NCBI GenBank assembly: GCA_964395765.1 | Contig: CAYNCU010000024.1 | Span: 1 to 26,374 of the forward strand | Direction: 5' to 3' | Source: DATDPY01 sp964395765 | GTDB taxonomy: Bacteria > Bacteroidota > Bacteroidia > Cytophagales > Cyclobacteriaceae | DNA length: 26,374 nt | Shown here: positions 7,450 to 15,246 of the stretch, piece after piece | Layout of the letters: each line of letters starts with the position of its first letter | Numbering within the stretch: position 1 is the stretch's first letter | Position numbers and translations under genes: made by a program | Notes under the pieces: generated by a model | What the model saw: only the letters and a program-made list of their open reading frames with translations | What the model was told of the DNA's origin: nothing | Database searches by the model: none

Positions 7450-8340
7450 ATGAAACCTGAATATCTTATCATAATCCCCGTTTTATTGCTCACCGCCTGT
7501 CGTCATGGAAATAACGGCTCGGATGCCTACGGAAATTTTGAAGCTACCGAAGTTACTATTTCTGCTGACGGGAACGGGCAGTTGATAAACTTTAACCTGG
7601 ATGAAGGAGACGATCTGAATCCGGGAGAACCGATAGGGCAGATCGATACCCTGCAATTATTTTACAGGAAACAGCAATTGGAAGCCAGTATAGGAGCCCT
7701 CTATGCCAAAACAATTAATATCCCGACCCAGATAAACGTATTAAAAGAAAAGAGACGGGTAATGGAGGTAGATAAAAACCGGGTCGTTAACCTTCTCAAG
7801 GACAGTGCTGCCACACAGAAACAATTCGATGACATCCAGGGTCAGATTGACATTACCAATAAGGACCTGGCGGCTAATGAGGATCGGCTTGACGTTACCA
7901 ACAAGGGCCTGGTCAGTGAGGTAAAACCCCTGCGTGCCCAGATCGACCAGATCAATGACCAGATCCGACGTTGTAAGATTGTGAACCCGATACAAGGCAC
8001 GGTGCTGGCCAAATACGCGGAGGCTCATGAAATGACGGGAATAGGGAAACCCCTTTATAAGATTGCGGATTTATCCGTATTGTATTTAAGAGCCTATGTG
8101 AGTGGAGACCAGCTGGATGACATTAAAATCGGGCAAAAGGTCAAGGTTCTCATCGATAAAGACAAGGACAGTTTCCATACCTATGACGGGGAAATTACAT
8201 GGATCTCCGACAAATCCGAATTCACACCTAAAATCGTACAGACCAAGGAAGAAAGGGTAAATCTCGTTTATGCCATAAAGGTAAAAGTTCAGAATGACGG
8301 TAAAATTAAGATCGGGATGCCCGGTGAAGTAAAATTCTAA
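7450..8340 (+). CDS. Membrane-fusion lipoprotein of the ABC efflux pump (HlyD/YbhG type)
   Basis: The periplasmic adaptor that joins the inner-membrane transporter to the TolC channel. It has 296 aa and a lipoprotein signal: hydrophobic LIIIPVLLLTAC with the lipid-bearing cysteine at residue 17. Two half-lipoyl domains at about 33-67 and 178-207 flank a long alpha-helical hairpin (about 74-176, with heptad-like Leu, Ile and Gln spacing), and a beta-barrel domain follows (from about 208, LYLRAYVSGDQLDDIKIGQKV). The tip of the hairpin would contact TolC. It starts 18 nt after the TolC stop and ends 8 nt before the first ATPase. Lipid anchoring replaces the N-terminal transmembrane helix of many HlyD proteins. 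Confidence 0.93.
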   Translation: MKPEYLIIIPVLLLTACRHGNNGSDAYGNFEATEVTISADGNGQLINFNLDEGDDLNPGEPIGQIDTLQLFYRKQQLEASIGALYAKTINIPTQINVLKEKRRVMEVDKNRVVNLLKDSAATQKQFDDIQGQIDITNKDLAANEDRLDVTNKGLVSEVKPLRAQIDQINDQIRRCKIVNPIQGTVLAKYAEAHEMTGIGKPLYKIADLSVLYLRAYVSGDQLDDIKIGQKVKVLIDKDKDSFHTYDGEITWISDKSEFTPKIVQTKEERVNLVYAIKVKVQNDGKIKIGMPGEVKF

Positions 8341-8348
8341 AGAAAAAA

Positions 8349-9269
8349 ATGCCGATAAGAATTGACGATATTACCAAAACCTACGAAAAAACCGTTGCTC
8401 TCGATCGCATAAATTTAGAGGTAAGCGACGGTGAGATCTTCGGGCTGATCGGGCCGGATGGCTCCGGGAAAAGTTCCCTTTTCAGGATCATCGCAACCTT
8501 GTTATTACCTGATTCTGGCTCGGTGAAGGTGTTCGATTATGATGTGGTAAAGGATTATAAAAAAATAAGGCGGATCATTGGTTATATGCCGGGTAGGTTT
8601 TCACTATACCAGGATCTCAGTGTTCAGGAAAACCTGGAATTATTTGCCGCCATATTCGGAACTACGATCCGTGAAAATTACGAACTGATCAAAGACATTT
8701 ATTCCCAGATCGAACCTTTTAAAGACCGGCTGGCAGGGCAACTATCAGGAGGGATGAAGCAAAAGCTTGCCTTATCATGCGCCCTCATTCACAAGCCGAA
8801 ATTACTTATTTTGGATGAACCCACCACGGGAGTTGACCCTGTTTCCAGGAAAGAATTCTGGGGCATGCTGCGCCGGTTAAAAGAAGCGGGAATAACGATT
8901 ATTGTTTCCACTCCTTATATGGATGAAGCCAATCTCTGCGACAGGATAGGACTGATTCATAACTCCCATCTATTATCCATCAATAAACCGGATGTGATGA
9001 TTAAAGAATATCCCAGAAAATTATTTTCCGTGAGTACCTCGTCAAGATATGAAATGATCCAGTTCCTGAAAGCCGCAAAAAATACCTCTTCGGTCTTTCT
9101 GTTCGGCGAGGAGATCCATTATTCGGATTCAAGGCCTGATATAGGTTCCGAACAATTAAACACAGACTGGAAACAGCAATGTAAAATACCCTTCCAGGTA
9201 AAAACTATCGCGCCCACCATTGAAGATTGTTTTATGGCATTAATGATCAATGTAAACACGGTGTCATGA
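8349..9269 (+). CDS. ABC transporter ATPase 1 (N-half of YbhF type)
   Basis: A 306-aa nucleotide-binding subunit. Walker A GPDGSGKSS is at 35-43, the canonical signature LSGGMKQ at 132-138, Walker B LLILDE at 152-157 and the D-loop follows in GVD. Two catalytic positions are lost: the Q-loop glutamine is Gly82 (GYMPGRFSLYQ) and the switch histidine is Pro189 (VSTPYMDEA). Its own ATP site should therefore be weak, while its intact signature can serve the partner ATPase. The C-terminal roughly 90 residues form the extra domain found between the halves of YbhF-like proteins. In E. coli the two ATPases are fused in one protein; here they are separate genes overlapping by ATGA at 9266-9269. Identification as an ABC ATPase is certain; the role as the regulatory half is inference. 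Confidence 0.93.
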   Translation: MPIRIDDITKTYEKTVALDRINLEVSDGEIFGLIGPDGSGKSSLFRIIATLLLPDSGSVKVFDYDVVKDYKKIRRIIGYMPGRFSLYQDLSVQENLELFAAIFGTTIRENYELIKDIYSQIEPFKDRLAGQLSGGMKQKLALSCALIHKPKLLILDEPTTGVDPVSRKEFWGMLRRLKEAGITIIVSTPYMDEANLCDRIGLIHNSHLLSINKPDVMIKEYPRKLFSVSTSSRYEMIQFLKAAKNTSSVFLFGEEIHYSDSRPDIGSEQLNTDWKQQCKIPFQVKTIAPTIEDCFMALMINVNTVS

Positions 9270-9994
9270 GCGAAGTGATCAAAGCGGAAAACCTGACAAA
9301 GAAATTCGGAAATTTTACGGCCGTTAATAATATCTCTTTTTCCGTAGAGAAAGGGGAAATTTTCGGATTCCTGGGAGCGAACGGGGCCGGCAAGACCACA
9401 GCGATGAAGATGTTTTGCGGTTTACTGACACCGACCAGCGGTACGGGCCATGTTGCCGGTTTTGATATTTTCCGGCAAAGCGAGCAGATCAAAAAAAGGA
9501 TAGGCTATATGAGCCAGAAATTTTCCCTGTATGAAGACCTGACCGTTAAGGAAAACATACTCTTCTATGGCGGAATTTACGGCATGACGCGGAAAGCGAT
9601 CAAACAGAAAACCCTGGAACTGGCAGGGAAACTCGGGCTCGAAGAATATCTTGATAAACTCATCGCGGATCTTCCGCTTGGGTGGAAACAGAAACTGGCA
9701 TTTTCCGTTGCTGTTTTTCACAGCCCTGACATTGTATTTCTCGATGAGCCGACCGGCGGAGTGGATCCGATCACGCGGCGACAATTCTGGGATCTGATTT
9801 ACGAAGCAGCTCATAATGGCGTGACCATTTTTGTCACCACCCATTACATGGACGAGGCAGAATACTGTGACCGGATATCCATGATGGTTAATGGACGTAT
9901 TGAAGGCTTAGGAAGCCCATCCCAACTAAAGCAACAATTCAAGGCGGAAAACATGAACGATGTTTTTCTTATTCTGGCAAGAGGTAAAAAGTAA
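9266..9994 (+). CDS. ABC transporter ATPase 2 (C-half of YbhF type)
   Basis: A 242-aa nucleotide-binding subunit. I chose the ATG at 9266 over an in-frame ATG at 9227: it overlaps the stop of ATPase 1 as ATGA, and the domain begins right after it (MSEVIKAENLTKKFG), whereas the extra 13 residues of the longer form are only the neighbour's sequence in another frame. Counting from 9266, Walker A GANGAGKTT is at 37-45, the Q-loop Gln84 (MSQKFSLYE) is present, Walker B IVFLDE is at 156-161 and the switch histidine is His193 (VTTHYMDEA). The signature is the degenerate LPLGWKQ (136-142) in place of LSGGxxQ. Thus it has the complete catalytic site but a defective signature, the mirror image of ATPase 1. 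The first permease begins 2 nt after its stop codon. Confidence 0.93.
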   Translation: MSEVIKAENLTKKFGNFTAVNNISFSVEKGEIFGFLGANGAGKTTAMKMFCGLLTPTSGTGHVAGFDIFRQSEQIKKRIGYMSQKFSLYEDLTVKENILFYGGIYGMTRKAIKQKTLELAGKLGLEEYLDKLIADLPLGWKQKLAFSVAVFHSPDIVFLDEPTGGVDPITRRQFWDLIYEAAHNGVTIFVTTHYMDEAEYCDRISMMVNGRIEGLGSPSQLKQQFKAENMNDVFLILARGKK

Positions 9995-9996
9995 TT

Positions 9997-11112
9997 ATGA
10001 AAAGGTTCATAAGGTTCAAGGCATTTGTACGAAAAGAAATTTACCACATCCTCCGGGATTACCGGACGGTCATGATCCTGTTCGGGATGCCTATATTCCA
10101 GATCATGCTTTTCGGATTTGCCATTACCAATGAGATCAAGGATGCCAATATTGCGATCCTCGATCATTCTAAAGATTATATGAGTGAACGGTTGATCCAG
10201 AAGATCCTTTCCTCGGGTTATTTCAAGCTGGATAGTTACCTCGACAACAATTCGGATATTGAATCAACTTTCCGCAAGGGAAAAATTAAAGAGGTAATTG
10301 TTATCGGGAATAATTTTGCAAAAGACCTCGGGCAAAAAGGAACGGCCAATATAGAACTGATTGCCGATGCCACTGATCCGAATACGGGAAACCAGATCGC
10401 GGGATACACACAATCTATCATTTCAGGTTTTGTGAATTCATTAAATGGAAATAATAATTCCTTCTACAGGATTATTCCCGAAATAAAAATGCGATACAAT
10501 GAAGAGCTAAAGGGTGTTTTCATGTTTGTTCCGGGACTTATCACTATTATCCTTATGCTAATTTCCGCCATGATGACTTCCATTTCACTTACCAGGGAAA
10601 AAGAATTAGGAACCATGGAAGTTTTACTGGCCTCCCCTATGAAACCGTTACAAATAATCGTAGCCAAAGTGATACCTTATATCGTACTTGCCTTTGGGAT
10701 CGCCATGGTCATCCTGGTTCTGGGCTTCTTTGTATTCGGCGTTCCGATACGGGGAAATTTTGCCTTGTTATTATTCGAGATCCTGTTATTTATTTTAACA
10801 ACCCTTTCCCTTGGAATTTTAATCTCGACAATCGCGGAGACCCAGCAGGTGGCATTATTATTATCCTTAATGGTATTAATGCTTCCGACCATTATTCTTT
10901 CCGGTTTCATTTTCCCGGTTGAGAATATGCCGGTTATCCTTCAATGGATATCAGCGATCATACCGGCCAAGTGGTTTATAATAATAATCAAGGATATTAT
11001 GCTGAAAGGATTAGGGTTCGGTGCAGTATGGAAGGAAACATTAATAATCGTCCTTTTTGCCGTTGTTTTTATTCTTGTCAGTGTAAAGAAATTTAAAATC
11101 AGACTGGACTGA
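9997..11112 (+). CDS. ABC-2 type permease 1 (YbhS/YbhR-like)
   Basis: A 371-aa inner-membrane subunit with the ABC-2 permease layout: a cytoplasmic amphipathic N-terminus (KAFVRKEIYHILRDYRT), a first membrane helix at about 24-43, a periplasmic domain of about 130 residues (45-172) and a C-terminal bundle of five helices (about 177-198, 220-247, 254-279, 284-308, 345-363). The conserved cytoplasmic segment TREKELGTMEVLLASP (199-214) is the coupling element that meets the ATPases. It belongs to the DrrB/YadH/YhhJ superfamily and by gene order to the YbhS/YbhR pair. It starts 2 nt after ATPase 2 and ends 2 nt before permease 2, so the pair should be made in equal amounts and assemble as a heterodimer. 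Confidence 0.93.
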   Translation: MKRFIRFKAFVRKEIYHILRDYRTVMILFGMPIFQIMLFGFAITNEIKDANIAILDHSKDYMSERLIQKILSSGYFKLDSYLDNNSDIESTFRKGKIKEVIVIGNNFAKDLGQKGTANIELIADATDPNTGNQIAGYTQSIISGFVNSLNGNNNSFYRIIPEIKMRYNEELKGVFMFVPGLITIILMLISAMMTSISLTREKELGTMEVLLASPMKPLQIIVAKVIPYIVLAFGIAMVILVLGFFVFGVPIRGNFALLLFEILLFILTTLSLGILISTIAETQQVALLLSLMVLMLPTIILSGFIFPVENMPVILQWISAIIPAKWFIIIIKDIMLKGLGFGAVWKETLIIVLFAVVFILVSVKKFKIRLD

Positions 11113-11114
11113 AC

Positions 11115-12239
11115 ATGAATGTAATTCTATTTATACTTCAGAAAGAATTCCGGCAGATATTCAGGAACCGTGCCATGCTGCCTATCATTTTTGTGGCGCC
11201 GATAATTCAGTTGATCGTTCTTTCCTACGCTGTAACTTTTGAAATTAAAAATCTTAAGATTTCAGTTGTCGATTTCGACCAATCCACCACCTCTATCAAC
11301 CTGGCGGATCGCTTTAAGAGCACCGACCATTTCCAGATCGTCCAGGATACTTATAACCGGCATGAGGCTGACAATTACCTTGAACAGAATAAAGCGGATA
11401 TGATCCTTGAAATACCCCATAATTTTGAAGATGACCTTATCAACAACCATCATGCATCCATCATGGTCACCCTAAATGCCATTGACGGCATGAAGGCCGG
11501 CGTGGGCATGAATTATATGCAGAATATTGTAAATGATTATACCAGAGATTTTAATACTTCGAACATCAACCTGGCACAGGGACCGCCGGTGGCCAACTCC
11601 TCCATTGCCCTAAGCACGCTGAACTGGTTTAATAAAAACCTGGACTATAAAACGTTTATGGTACCTGGGATCCTGGTTCTCCTGTTAACCCTGATAGGCG
11701 GTTTCCTTTCTTCCATGAATATTGTTAGAGAAAAGGAAATCGGCACTATTGAACAGATAAACGTAACACCCATTAAAAAATACCAGTTTATCATCGGCAA
11801 ACTCCTGCCTTTCTGGATACTCTCTCTGGGGGAACTGACCTTCGGTTTATTACTGATGCGATTTTTATTTCAAATTCATATTATCGGGAACATTGGCTTG
11901 CTTTATCTTTTTGCCTCCGTTTATATCCTGGCCATCTTAGGCTTCGGTTTATTCATTTCTACCATTACCGACACACAGCAACAGGCCATGTTCGTTTCCT
12001 GGTTTTTCCTCGTCGTATTTATTTTAATGAGTGGATTGTTTACCGCCATAGAAAACATGCCCCGCTGGGCACAGGACATCACCCTATTGAATCCATTACG
12101 ATATTTTATCGAAGTAATCCGGATGGTAATCCTGAAAGGTTCAGGCATTCAGGATATTTCAAAGCATTTATTGATTATATTAGCATACGCGATCATTATA
12201 AATGCTTTTGCCATTTGGAGGTATCGGAAAACTTCGTAA
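11115..12239 (+). CDS. ABC-2 type permease 2 (YbhR/YbhS-like)
   Basis: A 374-aa paralogue of the preceding permease with the same architecture: N-terminal amphipathic segment (QKEFRQIFRNRA), first membrane helix at about 21-41, a periplasmic domain, then five C-terminal helices with the coupling segment REKEIGTIEQINVTP. The motif TDTQQQAMFVSWFF matches AETQQVALLLSLMV in permease 1, showing common ancestry. It closes the efflux operon; 82 nt separate it from the next gene, and I see no strong terminator there, so read-through is possible. Known relatives export drugs and, for YbhFSR in E. coli, have been reported to take part in cation transport; the substrate here is unknown. Confidence 0.93.
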   Translation: MNVILFILQKEFRQIFRNRAMLPIIFVAPIIQLIVLSYAVTFEIKNLKISVVDFDQSTTSINLADRFKSTDHFQIVQDTYNRHEADNYLEQNKADMILEIPHNFEDDLINNHHASIMVTLNAIDGMKAGVGMNYMQNIVNDYTRDFNTSNINLAQGPPVANSSIALSTLNWFNKNLDYKTFMVPGILVLLLTLIGGFLSSMNIVREKEIGTIEQINVTPIKKYQFIIGKLLPFWILSLGELTFGLLLMRFLFQIHIIGNIGLLYLFASVYILAILGFGLFISTITDTQQQAMFVSWFFLVVFILMSGLFTAIENMPRWAQDITLLNPLRYFIEVIRMVILKGSGIQDISKHLLIILAYAIIINAFAIWRYRKTS

Positions 12240-12321
12240 ATTCAGTCAGTTTTTACGCTCTTCAGGATTTTATCCCTTATGAATGTTGTTATAATGTTAA
12301 GGAAGATAACTTAGCCGTCCT

Positions 12322-13020
12322 ATGCAGAATATATTGACCCATTACATGCGGGAAAGGATGCAGAAATCCGGTTTGAGCGGTATTTCCAAGCAACAAGGGC
12401 CGGTGGTAACGGTTTCAAGAGCCTACGGGTGCCCGGGGAAATTAACCGGCCAGGAATTAGTGCATGCCCTGAATAAAAAACTGACTGTTGCCCGCGATAA
12501 AAGACATTGGCGGCTGATCAGCAAGGAGATCCTCGAAGAGTCAGCCAAGGAATTAAACCTCGATAAAGTCACCATAAAGGAAGCTGCCCACTCGCATCAA
12601 AGCAGTGTAATGACGAGCTTAATTCAGTCATTATCCAATAAGTTTTATCCCGGTGATGATAAGGTGAAAAGGACGATCGCCGATGTAATTTTAACATTTG
12701 CCAATGAAGGTAAGGTAGTCATTGTCGGCCGCGGGGGTGTTATATTGACCCAAAATATTAAAAACTCCATTCACATTAAATTGGATGCTCCTATGGAGTG
12801 GCGCGTCCAAAAGGTTTGCGAAACACAGGATATGGCCTCCGATGATGCCACTAAAAAAATTCTTGAAATCGATTATAAAAGAACAAAGCTCCTGGAATAT
12901 TATGCCGGGAAAAAGCCGATTGACTGGGTTTTTGATATGGTTTTTAATATGTCGAAAATGAGTGTGGAGGAAATCATACAGACAACGGTTAATATCATGG
13001 AGTCCAGGGGGATCTTATAG
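12322..13020 (+). CDS. Cytidylate-kinase-like family protein
   Basis: A 232-aa protein of the cytidylate-kinase-like P-loop family. The block VVTVSRAYGCPGKLTGQEL (about 28-46) is the degenerate P-loop region, normally ISRxYGSGG in this family. NEGKVVIVGRGG is the family's central strand, IHIKLDAPMEWRVQKV precedes the lid-like region, and YKRTKLLEYYAGKKPIDWVFDMVFNMSKMSVEEII matches the family's conserved C-terminal half. These proteins resemble CMP kinase and related kinases, but most have no proven substrate, and this is not the housekeeping Cmk. It follows the efflux operon by 82 nt on the same strand with no clear promoter of its own, so it may be partly co-transcribed. A nucleotide or small-metabolite kinase role is likely; a specific substrate would be guesswork. 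Confidence 0.82.
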   Translation: MQNILTHYMRERMQKSGLSGISKQQGPVVTVSRAYGCPGKLTGQELVHALNKKLTVARDKRHWRLISKEILEESAKELNLDKVTIKEAAHSHQSSVMTSLIQSLSNKFYPGDDKVKRTIADVILTFANEGKVVIVGRGGVILTQNIKNSIHIKLDAPMEWRVQKVCETQDMASDDATKKILEIDYKRTKLLEYYAGKKPIDWVFDMVFNMSKMSVEEIIQTTVNIMESRGIL

Positions 13021-13035
13021 CGTGGTTCAATTTTC

Positions 13036-13082
13036 CCGCAAAGTTTTTTCATGCAAAGACGCAAAGGCCGCAAAGTTTTTTT
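13036..13082. repeat. GCAAAG repeat cluster between convergent genes
   Basis: A 14-bp direct repeat, CCGCAAAGTTTTTT, occurs at 13036-13049 and 13068-13081, with two more GCAAAG units between (13053-13058 and 13061-13066). It fills most of the 107-nt gap between the convergent kinase-like gene and comM. From recollection, GCAAAGACGCAAAG-type clusters recur between genes in Bacteroidota; whether it recurs in this genome cannot be seen here. There is no hairpin, so it is not a terminator of the usual kind, although each copy ends in six or seven T. Confidence 0.75.
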
Positions 13083-13127
13083 GATTCCATTGATTTATAA
13101 AATTCTAATCATCAAATCATTCAATAT

Positions 13128-14666
13128 TCACGCCGCCCATCCTTCCCTGTCAAGGCTCCGGTATTGAATCGCCTCTGCGAGATGTTCGGAATTAATATTT
13201 TTTTCCCCGGCCAGATCGGCGATTGTTCTTGATGCCTTTAATATACGGTCATAGGCGCGGGCCGAAAGCCCGAGTTTTTCCATGACTGTCTTCAGTAATT
13301 CCTGGCCTGCACTATTGATGTCACAGATCTCCTTCACCATCTGCGATGACATCATCGCGTTGGAATAAACGCCGGGAAATTTTTTAAACCTTTCGCTTTG
13401 GATTTCGCGAGCCATGACCACACGGTCACGGATAGCTTTACTGGTTTCGTTTTTCCTGTTTCCGATCATCTGGTCAAAAGGTACCGGCGTAACTTCCACA
13501 TGAAGATCAATCCTGTCGAGTAAAGGCCCGCTTATACGATTCAGATAACGCTGGATCTGGGCAGGTGAGCAAACGCACTGTTTTTCAGGATGGTTGAAGT
13601 AGCCGCAGGGACACGGATTCATGCTTGCGATCAGCATAAAGTTCGACGGATATTCAATAGCCATTTTCGCCCGTGAAATAACCACTTTTCGTTCTTCCAG
13701 TGGTTGCCTCATAACTTCCAGTACAGATCTTTTAAATTCCGGCAATTCATCAAGAAACAGGATCCCATTGTGGGCCAGGGATATTTCGCCCGGCTGCGGC
13801 ACACCGCCTCCCCCCACCAGTGCCACATCTGAAACGGTATGATGAGGGCTTCTGAAAGGCCTCGTCGTCATCAGGCTTGCATTGGTTCCCAGTTTCCCTG
13901 CCACCGAATGGATCTTTGTGGTTTCCAGGGCTTCGTCCAGTGACAATGGCGGCAATATGGTTGGAAGTCTTTTTGCCAGCATGGTTTTACCTGCTCCCGG
14001 GGGACCGATCATGATCACATTATGTCCGCCAGCGGCAGCAATCTCGAGTGCTCTCTTGATATTCTCCTGGCCCTGAACGTCGGAGAAATCCTCATCATAA
14101 TGATCCGCATAGCTTGAAAATATTTCTTTAATATTTACCACCTGGGGTTTAATTTCCAACTTGCCTTTCAAAAACTGTATCGCTTCTTCCAGGTTATCGA
14201 TGCCGATAATTTCGAGGTCTTCCACGATGGCTGCTTCCCTGGCATTATCTTTTGGAAGGATAAGGCCTCTGAATCCCTGTTTATGGGCTTCAATGGCAAT
14301 AGGAAGGGCACCTTTAATAGGTCTTACCTGGCCATCCAGCGCCAGTTCGCCCATAACAATAAATTCCGGCAAAATCGCAGAGGATAACTGATCTGAAGCC
14401 GAGATCATACTGACTGCAATAGGAAGGTCATAAGCGGATCCTTCCTTTTTGATATCCGCCGGAGCCAGGTTGATAATCACCTTGGTTCTGGGCATATCAT
14501 AACGCGATGTCTTTATTGCCGATTCCACCCTTGACCAGCTTTCCTTAACTGTGTTATCCGGCAGGCCAACGATAAAATGTTTATTTCCACTGGTCACGTT
14601 GGATTCAACGGTAATAGTTCTAGCTTCAACGCCGTAAACGGCGCTGCCATAAACAGTTCCTACCAT
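13128..14666 (-). CDS. comM: ComM/YifB-family AAA ATPase (Mg-chelatase-like)
   Basis: A 512-aa protein of normal family length. It has an N-terminal Lon-protease-like domain (about 1-170, with VGLPDNTVKES and the KKEGSAYDLPIA block at 73-84 that carries the Lon-like Ser), then a Mg-chelatase AAA domain with Walker A GPPGAGKT (221-228), Walker B GILFLDE (301-307) and a cysteine cluster NPCPCG...CVCSP (Cys352, 354, 364, 366), and a C-terminal helical domain. ComM in Gammaproteobacteria is a hexameric branch-migration helicase that promotes recombination during natural transformation; the family is far more widespread than competence, so a general recombination role is the safest reading. It lies 1 nt downstream of gmhA and is the last gene of its run. 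It converges with the kinase-like gene. Confidence 0.95.
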   Translation of the reverse strand: MVGTVYGSAVYGVEARTITVESNVTSGNKHFIVGLPDNTVKESWSRVESAIKTSRYDMPRTKVIINLAPADIKKEGSAYDLPIAVSMISASDQLSSAILPEFIVMGELALDGQVRPIKGALPIAIEAHKQGFRGLILPKDNAREAAIVEDLEIIGIDNLEEAIQFLKGKLEIKPQVVNIKEIFSSYADHYDEDFSDVQGQENIKRALEIAAAGGHNVIMIGPPGAGKTMLAKRLPTILPPLSLDEALETTKIHSVAGKLGTNASLMTTRPFRSPHHTVSDVALVGGGGVPQPGEISLAHNGILFLDELPEFKRSVLEVMRQPLEERKVVISRAKMAIEYPSNFMLIASMNPCPCGYFNHPEKQCVCSPAQIQRYLNRISGPLLDRIDLHVEVTPVPFDQMIGNRKNETSKAIRDRVVMAREIQSERFKKFPGVYSNAMMSSQMVKEICDINSAGQELLKTVMEKLGLSARAYDRILKASRTIADLAGEKNINSEHLAEAIQYRSLDREGWAA

Positions 14667-14667
14667 T

Positions 14668-15246
14668 TTACTTTATTAATTTTTCGACGAGGAGAACCAG
14701 GATATGAATGATTTTAATGTGCATTTCCTGTATCCTGTCGGCATAGCCTTCATAAGGAATGATAATGGATAGGTTAGCCTTATCAGCCAACCTGCCTCCA
14801 TTCCCGCCCGTCAGAGCAATCACCGATAATTCCATCCTTCGGGCGGATTCTACTGCCTCAATAATATTCTCGGAATTGCCGCTGGTTGAAATGGCAAATA
14901 AGATGTCCCCTTTTTTACCTAATGCTTCCACATAGCGTGAAAAAACCGAATTGAATCCATAATCGTTCCCCGTACAGGTCAGGTAAGAAGGATCGGTTAT
15001 AGCGATGGCAGGCAAAGGTTTCCGGTCCTCGCGAAACCTGCCCGACATTTCTTCGGCAAAATGCATGGCGTCGCACAGGGAACCGCCATTGCCGCATGAA
15101 AGGACTTTATTGCCGTTATCAATAGCGGAGGCAATTGATGTTGCCGCTTCCTGGATTTGTTCTATCATAGCTGGTTCATTTATTATTTTTTCCAGAACAG
15201 TTCTGGATTCCTCCAACTGTTCCAAAATCACCTTTTTAATATTCAT
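14668..15246 (-). CDS. gmhA: Sedoheptulose 7-phosphate isomerase
   Basis: A SIS-domain isomerase of 192 aa that turns sedoheptulose 7-phosphate into D-glycero-D-manno-heptose 7-phosphate, the first step of ADP- or GDP-heptose synthesis for LPS core or other glycans. Visible landmarks are SCGNGGS (50-56, phosphate binding), HFAEEMSGR with His62 and the catalytic-position Glu65, STSGNS (120-125), and the C-terminal QEMHIKIIH with His176 and His181. These separate it from other SIS proteins such as KpsF or GutQ. The heptose kinase/adenylyltransferase and phosphatase genes are not in the window. The start overlaps the upstream membrane-protein gene by 4 nt, and comM follows after 1 nt. Confidence 0.94.
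   Translation of the reverse strand: MNIKKVILEQLEESRTVLEKIINEPAMIEQIQEAATSIASAIDNGNKVLSCGNGGSLCDAMHFAEEMSGRFREDRKPLPAIAITDPSYLTCTGNDYGFNSVFSRYVEALGKKGDILFAISTSGNSENIIEAVESARRMELSVIALTGGNGGRLADKANLSIIIPYEGYADRIQEMHIKIIHILVLLVEKLIK

Noticed and set aside
9227..9265. Longer N-terminus for ATPase 2 from the ATG at 9227
   Set aside because: The 13 extra residues lie wholly within the ATPase 1 gene and do not resemble an ABC domain start; the ATG at 9266 overlaps the ATPase 1 stop as ATGA and begins the domain.
9266..9994. LPLGWKQ as a sequencing error in the ABC signature
   Set aside because: The frame is intact on both sides and the same degenerate form is what I recall from the C-terminal half of YbhF-like proteins, so it is a family trait.
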